Shown piece after piece: positions 1 to 9,496 of a stretch of 64,000 bases of DNA. Both the position numbers and the translations under genes were made by a program. The stretch covers positions 526,129-590,128 of the forward strand of contig NZ_JAANNP010000002.1 of NCBI RefSeq assembly GCF_011250635.1, read 5' to 3'. This DNA is from Motilibacter deserti (GTDB lineage: Bacteria; Actinomycetota; Actinomycetes; Motilibacterales; Motilibacteraceae). The notes beneath the pieces are model-generated. The model did not search any database, was not told where the DNA came from, and saw only the letters and a program-made list of their open reading frames with translations. Within the stretch, counting starts at the first letter, position 1. Every line of letters starts with the position of its first letter.

Positions 1-765
1 GGCCATGTCCTCGACGGGCACGACGACGTCCAGCTCGATCTGCTTGGCGCTCGCCGGGCGCACCACCGTGGGCGTGCGGCGGCCGCCGAGGAACCGGGCC
101 ACCTCCTCGATCGGCCGGACGGTCGCGGACAGGCCGACCCGCTGCGCGGGGCGCTCGAGCATCGCGTCGAGCCGCTCGAGCGACAGGGCCAGGTGGGCCC
201 CGCGCTTCGTGCCGGCGACGGCGTGCACCTCGTCGACGATGACGCTCTCGACGCCGGCGAGGGCTTCGCGCGCCCGGCTGGTCAGGATGAGGAAGAGCGA
301 CTCGGGCGTGGTGATGAGGATGTCGGGCGGGCGCCGGCCGAAGGCCCGGCGCTCCTCGGCCGGGGTGTCCCCGGAGCGCACGCCCACCCGGATGTCCGGC
401 TCCGGCAGCCCGAGCCGGACGGCGGCCTGCCGGATGCCCGTGAGCGGCGCGCGCAGGTTGCGCTCGACGTCCACCGCCAGCGCCTTGAGCGGCGAGACGT
501 AGAGCACCCGGCACCGCTTGAGCGGCTCGTCCGGGACGGGGGACGCCGCGATGCGGTCCAGGGACCACAGGAACGCCGCGAGGGTCTTGCCGGACCCGGT
601 GGGTGCGACCACGAGCGCGTCCTGGCCCCCGCTGACCGCGTCCCAGGCCCCGGCCTGGGCGGCCGTGGGCGCCTCGAAGGCGCCCGTGAACCACGAGCGC
701 GTGGCCGCGGAGAACCGGCCGAGCACGTCCTCCGGCGACTCGGCCGCCGCCTGCTTCGCGCTCAC
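1..765 (-). CDS. lhr: Lhr-type superfamily 2 ATP-dependent helicase (N-terminal part, truncated by window edge)
   Basis: Only the first 255 codons lie in the window; the gene runs off its left edge. Reading the minus strand from a GTG at 763-765 gives a protein beginning MSAKQAAAE, followed by the Lhr-type opening (RFSAATRSWF, then GAFEAPTAAQ). Walker A (APTGSGKT) comes about 60 residues in, the DEVH box (motif II) further on, and SAT (motif III) after that. This is the standard SF2 helicase core order, and the spacing fits the large Lhr family of DNA repair helicases. No upstream in-frame start is possible because a stop lies just before the GTG. It is divergent from the DUF3046 gene, with 165 bp between them. 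Lhr next to DUF3046 and recA is a common actinobacterial arrangement. Confidence 0.93.
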   Translation of the reverse strand, partial: MSAKQAAAESPEDVLGRFSAATRSWFTGAFEAPTAAQAGAWDAVSGGQDALVVAPTGSGKTLAAFLWSLDRIAASPVPDEPLKRCRVLYVSPLKALAVDVERNLRAPLTGIRQAAVRLGLPEPDIRVGVRSGDTPAEERRAFGRRPPDILITTPESLFLILTSRAREALAGVESVIVDEVHAVAGTKRGAHLALSLERLDAMLERPAQRVGLSATVRPIEEVARFLGGRRTPTVVRPASAKQIELDVVVPVEDMA

Positions 766-930
766 CCGCGCCTCGCTTCCGTGGTCACCCCGTCAGCATG
801 CCGCGCGGCACCGACATCGGCCCGTCGTGCACAGGCGGAGGCGCTCCGGCTTCGCCCTCGGCGCAGCCTGTGGACGAGGCGTCGGACGCGGGCGGTGCGC
901 GCTCGCCGCGCGGCCGGGCATGCTGGACGG

Positions 931-1125
931 GTGCGGATGACGGAGTTCCGGGAACGGATGGTCGAGGCGTTCGGGGCGGCGCAGGCGAGCTGGATCGCGC
1001 GCGACCACGTCTTCGCCGGCCTCGGGCAGCGCACCGTCGACGAGGCGCTGGAGCGGGGCACGGACGCCAAGGACGTGTGGCGCGTCGTGCACACCGAGAT
1101 GCGGCTCCCGCCGCGGCTGCGCTGA
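931..1125 (+). CDS. DUF3046 family small protein
   Basis: Encodes 64 residues beginning MRMTEFRERM from GTG 931; ATG 937 is the alternative start. The body shows the family pattern: an acidic/aromatic N-terminus, WIARDHVFAGLG in the middle, then RTVDEALERG and a DVWR motif near the C-terminus. DUF3046 proteins are short actinobacterial proteins encoded just upstream of recA. Their biochemical role is unknown, and none is inferred beyond the conserved link to lhr and recA. Here the usual link to recA is interrupted by a VOC gene and a GNAT/LysR pair. The next reading frame starts only 7 bp after the stop. Confidence 0.85.
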   Translation: MRMTEFRERMVEAFGAAQASWIARDHVFAGLGQRTVDEALERGTDAKDVWRVVHTEMRLPPRLR

Positions 1126-1132
1126 GGCGCGC

Positions 1133-1524
1133 GTGCACCTCGAGCTCGTCGCCGTGCTCGTGTACGACTACGACGAGGCGATCGCGTTCTTCGTCGGCGT
1201 GCTCGGCTTCGAGCTGGCCGAGGACTCGCCGGCGACGACGAACGACGGCCGCCCCAAGCGCTGGGTCGTCGTACGCCCGCCCGGCGCCGCGACCGGCATC
1301 CTGCTCGCGCGGCGGACGGCGCGGCCCAGGCCGCGGGGGTGGGCGAGCAGTTCTCCGGGAGGGGCGGCCTCTTCCTGCGCGTCGACGACTTCGACGCCGC
1401 CTACGACCGGATGACCGCGGCGGGCGTCGAGTTCGTCACCGCTCCGCGGGCGGAGGCGTACGGGCGGGTGGCCGTCTTCCGGGATGTGAGCGGGAACCGG
1501 TGGGACCTGCTCGGCCCGGCCTGA
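1133..1524 (+). pseudogene. VOC/glyoxalase-family protein split by a one-base frameshift
   Basis: The first half reads from GTG 1133 (MHLELVAVLV, then DEAIAFFVGVLGFEL), the usual first beta-alpha-beta-beta-beta module of VOC proteins. Around 1310-1312 the frame is lost, and the second module continues in the +1 frame (FLRVDDFDAAYDRM, VAVFRDVSGNRWDLL) to the TGA at 1522-1524. Adding one base at about 1311 would join the halves into a protein of about 130 residues, the normal family length, with a plausible joint (LLAR followed by ADGAAQAAG). Either the gene is newly inactivated or the assembly lacks one base in a GC run (gcgcggcgg). The substrate of an intact enzyme cannot be named from sequence. 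Confidence 0.8.
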
Positions 1525-1570
1525 CCCGAGCGACGCGCTTCGACCCCGGGGGCGGCGTCCGGCGCACGCG

Positions 1571-2080
1571 TCAGCCGACCTGGGCCGCAGCCTCCTCACG
1601 CTCCGACGCCCCGTCGAGGTGGAGCTGCATGAAGACGTCGGCCCGGGCGTACGGCATGTGGACCGTGTCCGCCGGCACGTGGGCGAAGCCGAACGACTCG
1701 TAGAGGTGCACCGCCGGGGCGAGCTTCGTCGAGCTGCCGAGGAACAGCGACGTGGCCCCGAGGGCACGTGCCCGTTCGATGGCCGCCGCGATGATGCCGC
1801 GCCCGATGCCCCGGCCGCGCAGGCCGGGGGAGACCGCCATCTTCGACAGCTCGTAGACGCCGTCGTCCGTGGGGCGCAGGGCGACGCAGCCCACGACCGT
1901 GCCGTCGATCTCGGCGACGAGGATCTCGCCGCCCGGGTCGACGATCACGCCGAACGGGTCGTCGAGCTGGCGCCGGTCCTCGGGCTCGAGCGTGAAGTAG
2001 CGGGTGATCCATTCCTCGTTGAGGGTGCGGAACGCCTGTGCGTCCTCCGGGGTCTGCAGCGGGCGGATCGTGAGCTCCAT
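1571..2080 (-). CDS. GNAT-family N-acetyltransferase
   Basis: Encodes 169 residues starting MELTIRPLQTPEDAQAF at the ATG complementary to 2078-2080. GNAT features in order are: an N-terminal alpha-helix with EEWITRYF, beta4 (ILVAEIDGTVVGCVALRP), the acetyl-CoA pyrophosphate loop (SPGLRGRGIGRGI; consensus Q/RxxGxG/A), then LYESFGF in the last helix. The acceptor substrate is unknown. The gene is divergent from a LysR regulator 63 bp away, the classic layout of a LysR protein and its target. Longer in-frame extensions exist upstream but would run through the shared promoter region. Confidence 0.88.
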   Translation of the reverse strand: MELTIRPLQTPEDAQAFRTLNEEWITRYFTLEPEDRRQLDDPFGVIVDPGGEILVAEIDGTVVGCVALRPTDDGVYELSKMAVSPGLRGRGIGRGIIAAAIERARALGATSLFLGSSTKLAPAVHLYESFGFAHVPADTVHMPYARADVFMQLHLDGASEREEAAAQVG

Positions 2081-2143
2081 GGCTCCATTCCACGTCGCCT
2101 CGGACTGCACGTCCAGGATCTCGTTCGTCTGGACTGAGAGGCT

Positions 2144-3070
2144 GTGGCTATGGATGTGGAGCTGCGGCACCTGCGCTACTTCGTCGCCGTCGCGGAGGAG
2201 CTGCACTTCGGGCGCGCGGCGCAGCGTCTGCACATGGCCCAGCCGCCGCTGTCGCAGGCGGTGCGCCAGCTGGAGGAGGCCGTCGGGTGCGCGCTGCTGT
2301 CGCGCACCTCGCGGTCCGTGCGGCTCACGCCGGCCGGGGAGGCGTTCCTCGACCGTGCCCGGCGGACGCTGCACAACGTTGCGCGCGACGTGCACGAGGC
2401 GCGCAGCATCGGGCGTGGGGAGGCCGGCGTGCTGAACGTCGGATACGTGGGGTCGGTGATGATGACGCTGCTGCCCGACGTCCTGCGTCGGCACCTCGAC
2501 GAGTTCCCCGGCGTCCAACTGCGCCTGCACGAGTCCTTCACATCCCGGGTGGTCGAGGGCCTGCTCGACGGGAGCGTCGACGCGGGCGTGGTGCGCGACG
2601 CGGAGCCGGTGGCCGGGCTGGAGGCCTCACCGCTGCTGACCGAGCGCTTCGTCGCGGTGGTGCCTGCGGCCCACCCTGCGGCCGGCGGGAGCTCTGCCTC
2701 GGTCCTCGAGCTGCGGGACGACCCGTTCGTCTCCCCGCCGCGCAGCGCCGGCCCGCGGGCCTACGAGAAGCCGATGAGCATCTGCGAGGAGCACGGCTTC
2801 CGGCCCGCGGTCGCCCACGAGGCGACCCACTGGCTGACGATCCTGCGCCTCGTGGGCGCCGGGCTCGGGGTGACGATCGCGCCGGAGTGCGTCCGGACGA
2901 TCGCGTCGCCGGAGGTGCGCTGCCTGGACCTGCCCGGGACCCGGGTGCGCAGCGAGGTGGAGCTCGTGCACCGCGAGGGCGAGCCGCGGCCCATGGTCGC
3001 GGCCTTCGAGCGAGTGGCCCGCGCCCAGGCGCAGGCGCATGCGCACGCGCAGGCTCGCCGCGACGCATGA
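2144..3070 (+). CDS. LysR-family transcriptional regulator
   Basis: Encodes 308 residues (MAMDVELRHLRYFVAV) from GTG 2144; ATG 2150 is an alternative. Residues about 5-65 form the LysR winged helix-turn-helix (LHFGRAAQRLHMAQPPLSQAVRQLEE), followed by the linker helix and a periplasmic-binding-like effector domain (LNVGYVGSVMM onward; FVAVVPAAHP; GAGLGVTIAP). An AGAGG tract just upstream could serve as ribosome binding site. The intergenic region contains GGAC-N5-GTCC at 2102-2114 and a second GGACT at 2131, possible LysR contact sites. The likely target is the divergent GNAT gene; the effector cannot be inferred. The C-terminus ends in a His/Ala/Gln-rich tail (QAQAHAHAQ). Confidence 0.92.
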   Translation: MAMDVELRHLRYFVAVAEELHFGRAAQRLHMAQPPLSQAVRQLEEAVGCALLSRTSRSVRLTPAGEAFLDRARRTLHNVARDVHEARSIGRGEAGVLNVGYVGSVMMTLLPDVLRRHLDEFPGVQLRLHESFTSRVVEGLLDGSVDAGVVRDAEPVAGLEASPLLTERFVAVVPAAHPAAGGSSASVLELRDDPFVSPPRSAGPRAYEKPMSICEEHGFRPAVAHEATHWLTILRLVGAGLGVTIAPECVRTIASPEVRCLDLPGTRVRSEVELVHREGEPRPMVAAFERVARAQAQAHAHAQARRDA

Positions 3071-3106
3071 GCGCCGGGTGCGCCTCCCGGCGTGTCGGCG
3101 TGGCGA

Positions 3107-3122
3107 TCGAACACGTGTTCGG
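3107..3122 (+). promoter_or_regulatory. LexA-binding SOS box upstream of recA
   Basis: TCGAAC-ACGT-GTTCGG, a near-perfect match to the actinobacterial SOS box TCGAAC-N4-GTTCGA. It lies about 200 bp upstream of the recA start codon in the LysR-recA gap, so recA should be LexA-repressed and damage-induced. Confidence 0.85.
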
Positions 3123-3322
3123 GTTCACTGGACGCAGCTCGGGCACCCCGCTCGGGCGCGGCTTGTCCGGCCGTGCGGCCGGCACCCACAGCCGGCCGTC
3201 CACAGCGGGGCGCCGGAGCACGGTCTGTCCACAGCTCGCGCTCGCTCCGCCTGCGTTGTCGGTGGTCGGCCCTAGCGTCTGGAGACGTGGCTAAGACGAT
3301 GGCTCGACCCGGGAGGACCCCC

Positions 3323-4378
<1,056 letters not shown>

Positions 4379-4389
4379 CCACGCCGCGC

Positions 4390-4980
4390 ATGTCCCAGCG
4401 TCGCCGTCGGGGCGGGGGCCGGCACCAGCAGGAGCCGGCTCACGACTCCCCGGCAGCGGCGGGGCCTGCCGCCGACCCGCTGGCCGTCGCGCGCAAGATC
4501 GTGCTCGATCAGCTGGCCGCCGCTCCGCGGACCAGGGCCCAGCTCGAGGCCGCGCTCGCCAAGCGGGACGTCCCCGAGGAGGCTGGGCGGGCGGTGCTCG
4601 ACCGGTTCACCGAGCTCGGCTACATCGACGACGCCGCCTTCGCCCGGTCCTGGGTGGCGAGCCGCTCGGCCGGGCGGGGGCTGGGCCGGCGGGCGCTGGC
4701 GCAGGAGCTGCGCACCCGTGGCGTCGCGGCCGAGACCGTCGCGGCCACCCTCGACGACCTCGACCCGACTGCCTCCGAGCAGGCGGTCCGCCGGCTGGTC
4801 GCCCGCAAGCTCGCCGGCACACGTGGCCTCGACCCTGCGGTCCGGCTGCGCCGGGTCGCGGGGATGCTCGCTCGCAAGGGCCATGCGCCGGGAGCGGCTC
4901 TGCAGTTCGCCCGCGAAGGGCTGGCGGCCGAGGGCGCCGAGCCGGCGGACGACGACGCTCCCTCCGCCGTCGAGGACTGA
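4390..4980 (+). CDS. recX: Regulatory protein RecX
   Basis: Encodes 196 residues (MSQRRRRGGGRHQQEPAH). After a polar, Pro/Ala-rich N-terminal tail of about 35 residues come the three-helix RecX repeats: LDQLAAAPRTRAQLEAALAK, then LDRFTELGYIDDAAFARSWV, RSAGRGLGRRALAQELRTRG and the C-terminal helices. RecX binds the RecA filament groove and limits its activity. The start 11 bp after recA supports an operon. The C-terminus is acidic (DDDAPSAVED). The following 203 bp to rny contain no further gene that can be supported. Confidence 0.95.
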   Translation: MSQRRRRGGGRHQQEPAHDSPAAAGPAADPLAVARKIVLDQLAAAPRTRAQLEAALAKRDVPEEAGRAVLDRFTELGYIDDAAFARSWVASRSAGRGLGRRALAQELRTRGVAAETVAATLDDLDPTASEQAVRRLVARKLAGTRGLDPAVRLRRVAGMLARKGHAPGAALQFAREGLAAEGAEPADDDAPSAVED

Positions 4981-5183
4981 CCGAGCGCTCGCTGCGGCGG
5001 GCCCACGCCGCCTCGTCCCGACTCCACCGGTACGTCCGCGCACCGCCGCTGCCTGCCGCCGCAGCGCCGCGTGGCCTCGCCGTCGCTCTGCGGCGCGGCC
5101 GGTCCTACCGCAACCTTTCCGTGACCCGGCGTACGGTGGTCCTCCACGCTGGCCGCCGGGGCCACCAGGACGGGGGAGGGGCT

Positions 5184-6764
5184 GTGGCGGACAGCGACCT
5201 CGCGGTCGGCGTCTACGCCGCGCTGACCCTTGCCGCGCTGGTCGCCCTGGCCGTGCTCGTCCTGCGCGGACGGGCGGCCGACCGCAGCGCGGCGCACCTG
5301 CTCGCGGACGCCCAGGCCGAGGCCGACCGGCTCCGGGCCCGGGCGGAGGCCGACCTCGCGGCCAAGCTCGCGCTGGCCGAGACCGCAGCCGTCGCCGCGG
5401 CCCGCGACCGCGAGGCGACCGAGGAGCACGCCCGGACGACCCGTGAGGACCTGCGGCGCCAGCGCGACGACCTCGAGCGCCGTGCCGAACGGCTCGACGA
5501 GCGCGAGGAGCGGCTCGAGCGGGCCGTGACCGCGATCGAGTCCCGCGAGCAGGCGCTGCGCACGCTCGAGGCGGAGCTGGCCGCCCGCGAGGAGTCGTTG
5601 CGCGACGTGGCGGAGGAGCGGATGCGCATCCTCGAGCGGGCCGCCGGGCTGACCGCCGAGCAGGCCCGCCAGGAGATCCTCGCCGGGGTCGAGCAGCGGG
5701 CCAAGCGGGACGCCGTCATCCGGGTGCGTGAGATCGAGCGCGTGGCCCAGGAGGAGGGGGAGGCTCGCGCCCGCGAGGTGGTGACCTCCGCGATCCAGCG
5801 GGTGGCCACCGAGCAGACCGCCGAGGCCGTGGTCACCGTGCTGCACCTGCCGAGCGACGACATGAAGGGCCGGATCATCGGCCGAGAGGGCCGCAACATC
5901 AGGGCCTTCGAGGCCGCGACGGGTGTCAACCTCATCGTCGACGACACCCCAGAGGCCGTGCTGCTCTCCAGCTTCGACCCGGTGCGCCGCGAGGTGGCGC
6001 GCACTGCGCTCGAGGCGCTGGTGCTCGACGGCCGCATCCAGCCGCACCGCATCGAGGAGTCGGTCGACAAGGCCCAGCGCGAGGTGGACGACCGTTGCCT
6101 GCGTGCGGCCGAGGACGCGGTCGTCTCGGTCGGCATCCACGACCTGCACCCCGAGCTCGTCACGCTGCTGGGGCGCCTGCACTACCGCACGTCCTACGGG
6201 CAGAACGTCCTCAAGCACCTCGTGGAGAGCGCTCACCTGGCCGGGCTGATGGCCGCCGAGCTCGGCCTGGACCCGATGCTGCTGCGGCGGTCGGCCTTCC
6301 TGCACGACATCGGCAAGGCGCTCACCCACGAGAGCCTGGGCAGCCACGCGCTCGTCGGTGCGGACCTGGCCCGCAAGTACGGCGAGGACCCCGACGTCGT
6401 CCACGCCATCGAGGCCCACCACAACGAGGTCGAGCCGCGCACGGTCGAGGCCGTGCTCGTGCAGGCGGCCGATGCGGTCAGCGGCGGGCGCCCGGGCGCG
6501 CGGCGCGAGCCGCTGGACGCCTACGTCAAGCGCATGGAGCGGCTGGAGGAGATCGCCTCCAGCCGCGACGGCGTCGACAAGGTCTTCGCGATGCAGGCCG
6601 GCCGCGAGCTGCGGGTCATGGTCCTGCCGGACAAGATCGACGACATCCAGGCCCAGATCCTCGCCCGGGAGATCGCCAAGCAGATCGAGGACGAGCTGAC
6701 CTATCCGGGCCAGATCCGCGTCGTCGTCGTCCGGGAGAGCCGCTCCACCGAGGTCGCTCGCTGA
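5184..6764 (+). CDS. rny: Ribonuclease Y
   Basis: Encodes 526 residues from GTG 5184, preceded by a strong GGGGGAGGG site at 5172-5180. The domain order is diagnostic: one N-terminal membrane helix (about residues 8-28, LAVGVYAALTLAALVALAVL), a long charged coiled coil (about 30-190), a KH domain with GRIIGREGRN near residue 229, and an HD domain with HDIGKA near residue 374 and a later HHNE. RNase Y is a membrane-anchored endoribonuclease that initiates mRNA decay. In actinobacteria it commonly follows recA-recX. It converges on the glu operon, with a palindromic terminator between. Confidence 0.97.
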   Translation: MADSDLAVGVYAALTLAALVALAVLVLRGRAADRSAAHLLADAQAEADRLRARAEADLAAKLALAETAAVAAARDREATEEHARTTREDLRRQRDDLERRAERLDEREERLERAVTAIESREQALRTLEAELAAREESLRDVAEERMRILERAAGLTAEQARQEILAGVEQRAKRDAVIRVREIERVAQEEGEARAREVVTSAIQRVATEQTAEAVVTVLHLPSDDMKGRIIGREGRNIRAFEAATGVNLIVDDTPEAVLLSSFDPVRREVARTALEALVLDGRIQPHRIEESVDKAQREVDDRCLRAAEDAVVSVGIHDLHPELVTLLGRLHYRTSYGQNVLKHLVESAHLAGLMAAELGLDPMLLRRSAFLHDIGKALTHESLGSHALVGADLARKYGEDPDVVHAIEAHHNEVEPRTVEAVLVQAADAVSGGRPGARREPLDAYVKRMERLEEIASSRDGVDKVFAMQAGRELRVMVLPDKIDDIQAQILAREIAKQIEDELTYPGQIRVVVVRESRSTEVAR

Positions 6765-6890
6765 CGACGGCGCTCCGCCACGAGGGCGCGGTGCCCCGGC
6801 CGCGCTGAACGACGTCCCCGAAGGGTCGACCGTGGCCGGGGGACGCACGCGCGCCCGGCTCCGGCTCGCGCAGGCGGCCCGCCCACGACA

Positions 6891-6922
6891 ACGCCCCCAC
6901 GCCCGATCGGGCGTGGGGGCGT
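6891..6922. terminator. Bidirectional terminator between rny and gluD
   Basis: A perfect 32-nt palindrome: ACGCCCCCACGCCCGA followed directly by its reverse complement. It lies between convergent genes, so it can end both transcripts. No T-tract follows, which is common for terminators in very GC-rich actinobacteria. Confidence 0.75.
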
Positions 6923-6940
6923 CGCGGAGCGCGAAGCGGG

Positions 6941-7807
6941 TCAGGCGCCGGCGTCCGGCTCCCCGGCCCCCATCTGCACGTTGCGGTCGGCCGTGCGTCG
7001 CCGCCCACGCTCCCGGTTGCGCCGCTCGAGCCACGTCGCCACGAGCGACAGCGCCAGGCAGATCACGATGTAGATCGCGCCCACAACGATCGCGACCGGG
7101 ATGGTCGGGAACTCGAACTCGCCGTAGCTCGCCAGCTGCCGCGCCTCCGTGAGCAGCTCCCGGTAGGTGATGAGGAAGCCCAGCGCGGTGTCCTTGAGCA
7201 GCACGACGAGCTGGCTGATGATCGCCGGCAGCATGGCGCGGACCGCCTGCGGCAGCAGGATCATCCGCAGCACCTGGGACTTGCGCAGCCCGATCGCGTA
7301 CGCCGCCTCGGACTGCCCGCGCGGCACCGCCGCGATGCCGGCCCGGAAGACCTCAGCGAGCACGGAGCCGTTGTAGATCGTCAGGGCGATGACGACGGAC
7401 CAGAAGGTCGAGGCGGAGCCGGCGTTGGCGAGCGTGCCGTAGTAGATCAGAAAGATCATGACCACCACGGGCAGCGCGCGGAAGAGCTCGACGACGAGGC
7501 CGGCGGGCACGCGTACCCAGGCCCGGTCGGACAGCCGGGCGAAGGCGAAGAGGACCCCGAAGGCGAGGGCGAGCACGGCACCGGTCGCTGCGGCCTTCAG
7601 CGTGTTGCCGAGCCCGCTGAGCAGGGTCCGTTGAACCTGCTCGTACTGGAAGATCGACCACTTGCGGCCGGAGAACTGCCCGGTGTCGTAGAACTTCCAG
7701 ACGACGTAGGCGAGCACGGCCACCACGGCGAGCGTGGTGAGCAGCCCGTAGAGGCGGTAGCGGTTGCGGGCCCTCGGCCCGGCCGCGTCGTACAGGACGG
7801 TGCTCAT
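6941..7807 (-). CDS. gluD: Glutamate-type ABC transporter permease GluD
   Basis: Encodes 288 residues. A cytoplasmic N-terminus is followed by a membrane helix (LYGLLTTLAVVAVLAYVVW), a periplasmic loop, then the polar-amino-acid permease core (HisM/GlnP type) with ELFRALPVVVMIFLIYYG and the EAA-type coupling loop (EAAYAIGLRKSQVLRMILLPQA). The tail is basic. It is the last gene of the operon; its ATG overlaps the gluC stop by 4 bp (7804-7807), indicating translational coupling. Function by family: one half of the membrane channel of a glutamate/aspartate-type importer. Substrate specificity is inferred from the gluABCD-like gene order rather than from binding-site residues. Confidence 0.9.
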   Translation of the reverse strand: MSTVLYDAAGPRARNRYRLYGLLTTLAVVAVLAYVVWKFYDTGQFSGRKWSIFQYEQVQRTLLSGLGNTLKAAATGAVLALAFGVLFAFARLSDRAWVRVPAGLVVELFRALPVVVMIFLIYYGTLANAGSASTFWSVVIALTIYNGSVLAEVFRAGIAAVPRGQSEAAYAIGLRKSQVLRMILLPQAVRAMLPAIISQLVVLLKDTALGFLITYRELLTEARQLASYGEFEFPTIPVAIVVGAIYIVICLALSLVATWLERRNRERGRRRTADRNVQMGAGEPDAGA

Positions 7808-8451
7808 CGGGACCTCACGACCGCACGCTCGAGCCGACGTTGCGTCAGTGACAGCGGGAGCACGACGATCACGAAGCCGACGGCCACCCAGATCATCGCG
7901 TCGAAAGCGGGATAGCCGCGCTCGTTGAGCGTCGCCCCGATCGCGCCCGCCTCCATGACGCCGAAGCCCGAGGCGATGGTCGTGTTCTTCGCGAGGGCGA
8001 TGATCACGCTCATCACCGGGGGGACCGCGGCGCGGAGCGCCTGCGGCAGCACGACCTGCGTGAGCGTCTGACCAAACGTCATGCCGATCGCACGGGCGGC
8101 CTCGGCCTGGCCCACGTGAACGGTGTTGATGCCTGAGCGCACCGCCTCGCAGACGAAGGCGGAGGTGTAGGCGGAGAGCGCAACGACCGCGAAGGCGAAG
8201 TAGCTGAAGCGGATGTCGAGCCGGGGGAAGCCGAACGCGACGAAGAAGAAGACGAACGTGAGCGGGGTGTTGCGCAGCAGCGTGACGTACGCGGTCCCGG
8301 CGGTCCGCAGCGCGGGGACCGGCGAGACCCGCATCGCGCCCAAGAGCGTCCCGGCGACCAGCGAGATGGCGCCGGACACGATCAGGAGCAGGACCGTGGT
8401 GCGGAACGCCTCGACGAACAGGTCCCAGTTGTCAGTAAGGGTCTCGAGCAC
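7804..8451 (-). CDS. gluC: Glutamate-type ABC transporter permease GluC
   Basis: Encodes 215 residues (MLETLTDNWDLFVEAFRTTV) from GTG at 8451, with AGAGGAG about 7 nt upstream on the minus strand. It is a compact five-helix permease of the polar amino acid family, with LLRNTPLTFVFFFVAFG and a coupling loop (EAARAIGMTFGQTLTQVVLPQA). It pairs with GluD as a heterodimeric channel. A strong hairpin separates it from gluB upstream, which may lower permease expression relative to the binding protein. Confidence 0.9.
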   Translation of the reverse strand: MLETLTDNWDLFVEAFRTTVLLLIVSGAISLVAGTLLGAMRVSPVPALRTAGTAYVTLLRNTPLTFVFFFVAFGFPRLDIRFSYFAFAVVALSAYTSAFVCEAVRSGINTVHVGQAEAARAIGMTFGQTLTQVVLPQALRAAVPPVMSVIIALAKNTTIASGFGVMEAGAIGATLNERGYPAFDAMIWVAVGFVIVVLPLSLTQRRLERAVVRSR

Positions 8452-8515
8452 CGGCGACTCCTCTCTCGCGAATCGAGGGGCGAAGCGTCCTACGGGGAAG
8501 CCCGCTTCGCGGCAG

Positions 8516-8553
8516 CGGGCGGGCCCACTTCCTGAAGGAAGTGGGCCCGCCCG
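8516..8553. promoter_or_regulatory. 18-bp perfect hairpin between gluB and gluC
   Basis: Arms 8516-8533 and 8536-8553 are perfect reverse complements (CGGGCGGGCCCACTTCCT) with a 2-nt gap. Located 14 bp beyond the gluB stop and 65 bp before gluC in transcript order. It probably acts as a partial terminator or an RNA-stabilising 3' structure that keeps the binding protein in excess. Confidence 0.7.
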
Positions 8554-8567
8554 TGGGTCGGCTTACG

Positions 8568-9449
8568 TCAGTAGCGCTCGAGCGGCGGCGGCGTGGCCGT
8601 GGAGCCAGACTGGCCGAGCGTGGCGTCGTAGATGCGCTGCCACTCCCCGCTGGTCTCCATCTCCTCGATCACGTCGTTCACCTTGTCGCGCAGGACCTTG
8701 TCGTCCTTGGGCAGCCCGACGCCGTACTTCTCCTCGCTGAACGGCTTGCCGACGACCTTGAGCTCGTCCGGCTGCTGCGCCGCGTAGCCGAGCAGGATCG
8801 CGTCGTCGGTCGTGATCGCGTCGACCTGTCCGCTCAGCATCTGGTCGACGCACTGCGAGTACTTCTGGAACTCGATCGTCTTGGCGCCCTTGTACTCGTC
8901 CCGGATGCGCTGCAGCGGCGTGGAGCCGGTGACGGAGCAGACGGTCTTGCCGTCCAGGGTGTCCGGGCCGGTGATGGAGTTGTCGTCCTTGCGCACCAGC
9001 AGGTCCTGGCCGGCGATGAAGTACGGGCCGGCGAAGGAGACCTGCTCCTTGCGCTTGTCCGTGATCGAGTAGGTGCCGACGTAGTAGTCGATCTGCCCAC
9101 CCTGGATCGCGGTCTCGCGGTTGGCCGAGGGGACCGCCTTGAACTCGATCTTGTCCTCGCCGAAGCCGAGCTTCGAGGCGATGTACTTGGCGACCGAGAT
9201 GTCGAAGCCGGAGTACTCACCGGTCGTCGGGTCCTTGTAGCCGAGGTTCGGCTGGTCCTCCTTGACCCCGATGACGACACTGCCGCGCGACGTCATCTTG
9301 TCGAACGTGGGGGAGCCCTCGAGGGTGACGCCGGTGGCCGCGGAGGGGGCGGGCGCCGCGCCGGCGTCCTCCTCCTCGGAGTCCTTGCCGCAGGCGGACA
9401 GGGCCAGCGCTCCCGCGATGGCCAGGACGGCCATTCTGCGCATTCGCAT
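8568..9449 (-). CDS. gluB: Glutamate-type ABC transporter substrate-binding lipoprotein GluB
   Basis: Encodes 293 residues. The N-terminus MRMRRMAVLAIAGALALSAC is a lipoprotein signal with lipobox LSAC, so the mature protein begins at Cys20 and is membrane-anchored outside the cell. The rest is a family 3 solute-binding fold: GVKEDQPNLGYKDPTTGEYSGFDISVAKYIA at the start of lobe 1, QIDYYVGTYSITDKR, then the hinge and lobe 2 (VCSVTGSTPLQRI) and a C-terminal WQRIYDATLG helix. It binds glutamate or a similar amino acid and delivers it to GluCD. A Ser/Glu/Asp-rich linker follows the anchor. Confidence 0.92.
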   Translation of the reverse strand: MRMRRMAVLAIAGALALSACGKDSEEEDAGAAPAPSAATGVTLEGSPTFDKMTSRGSVVIGVKEDQPNLGYKDPTTGEYSGFDISVAKYIASKLGFGEDKIEFKAVPSANRETAIQGGQIDYYVGTYSITDKRKEQVSFAGPYFIAGQDLLVRKDDNSITGPDTLDGKTVCSVTGSTPLQRIRDEYKGAKTIEFQKYSQCVDQMLSGQVDAITTDDAILLGYAAQQPDELKVVGKPFSEEKYGVGLPKDDKVLRDKVNDVIEEMETSGEWQRIYDATLGQSGSTATPPPLERY

Positions 9450-9496
9450 GTGTGGTGCCTCCTTCGTCGAGGCGGGCGGGTGCCCGCCGGCGAGGG

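Noticed and set aside
193-1125. Long plus-strand frame over the lhr region
   Set aside because: It is antisense to a clear Lhr helicase; only its last 65 codons (from 931) match a real family, DUF3046.
4620-7034. 804-codon minus-strand frame opposite rny
   Set aside because: It lies antisense to RNase Y, which has all expected domains; the minus-strand translation is low-complexity Arg/Gly/Leu without motifs.
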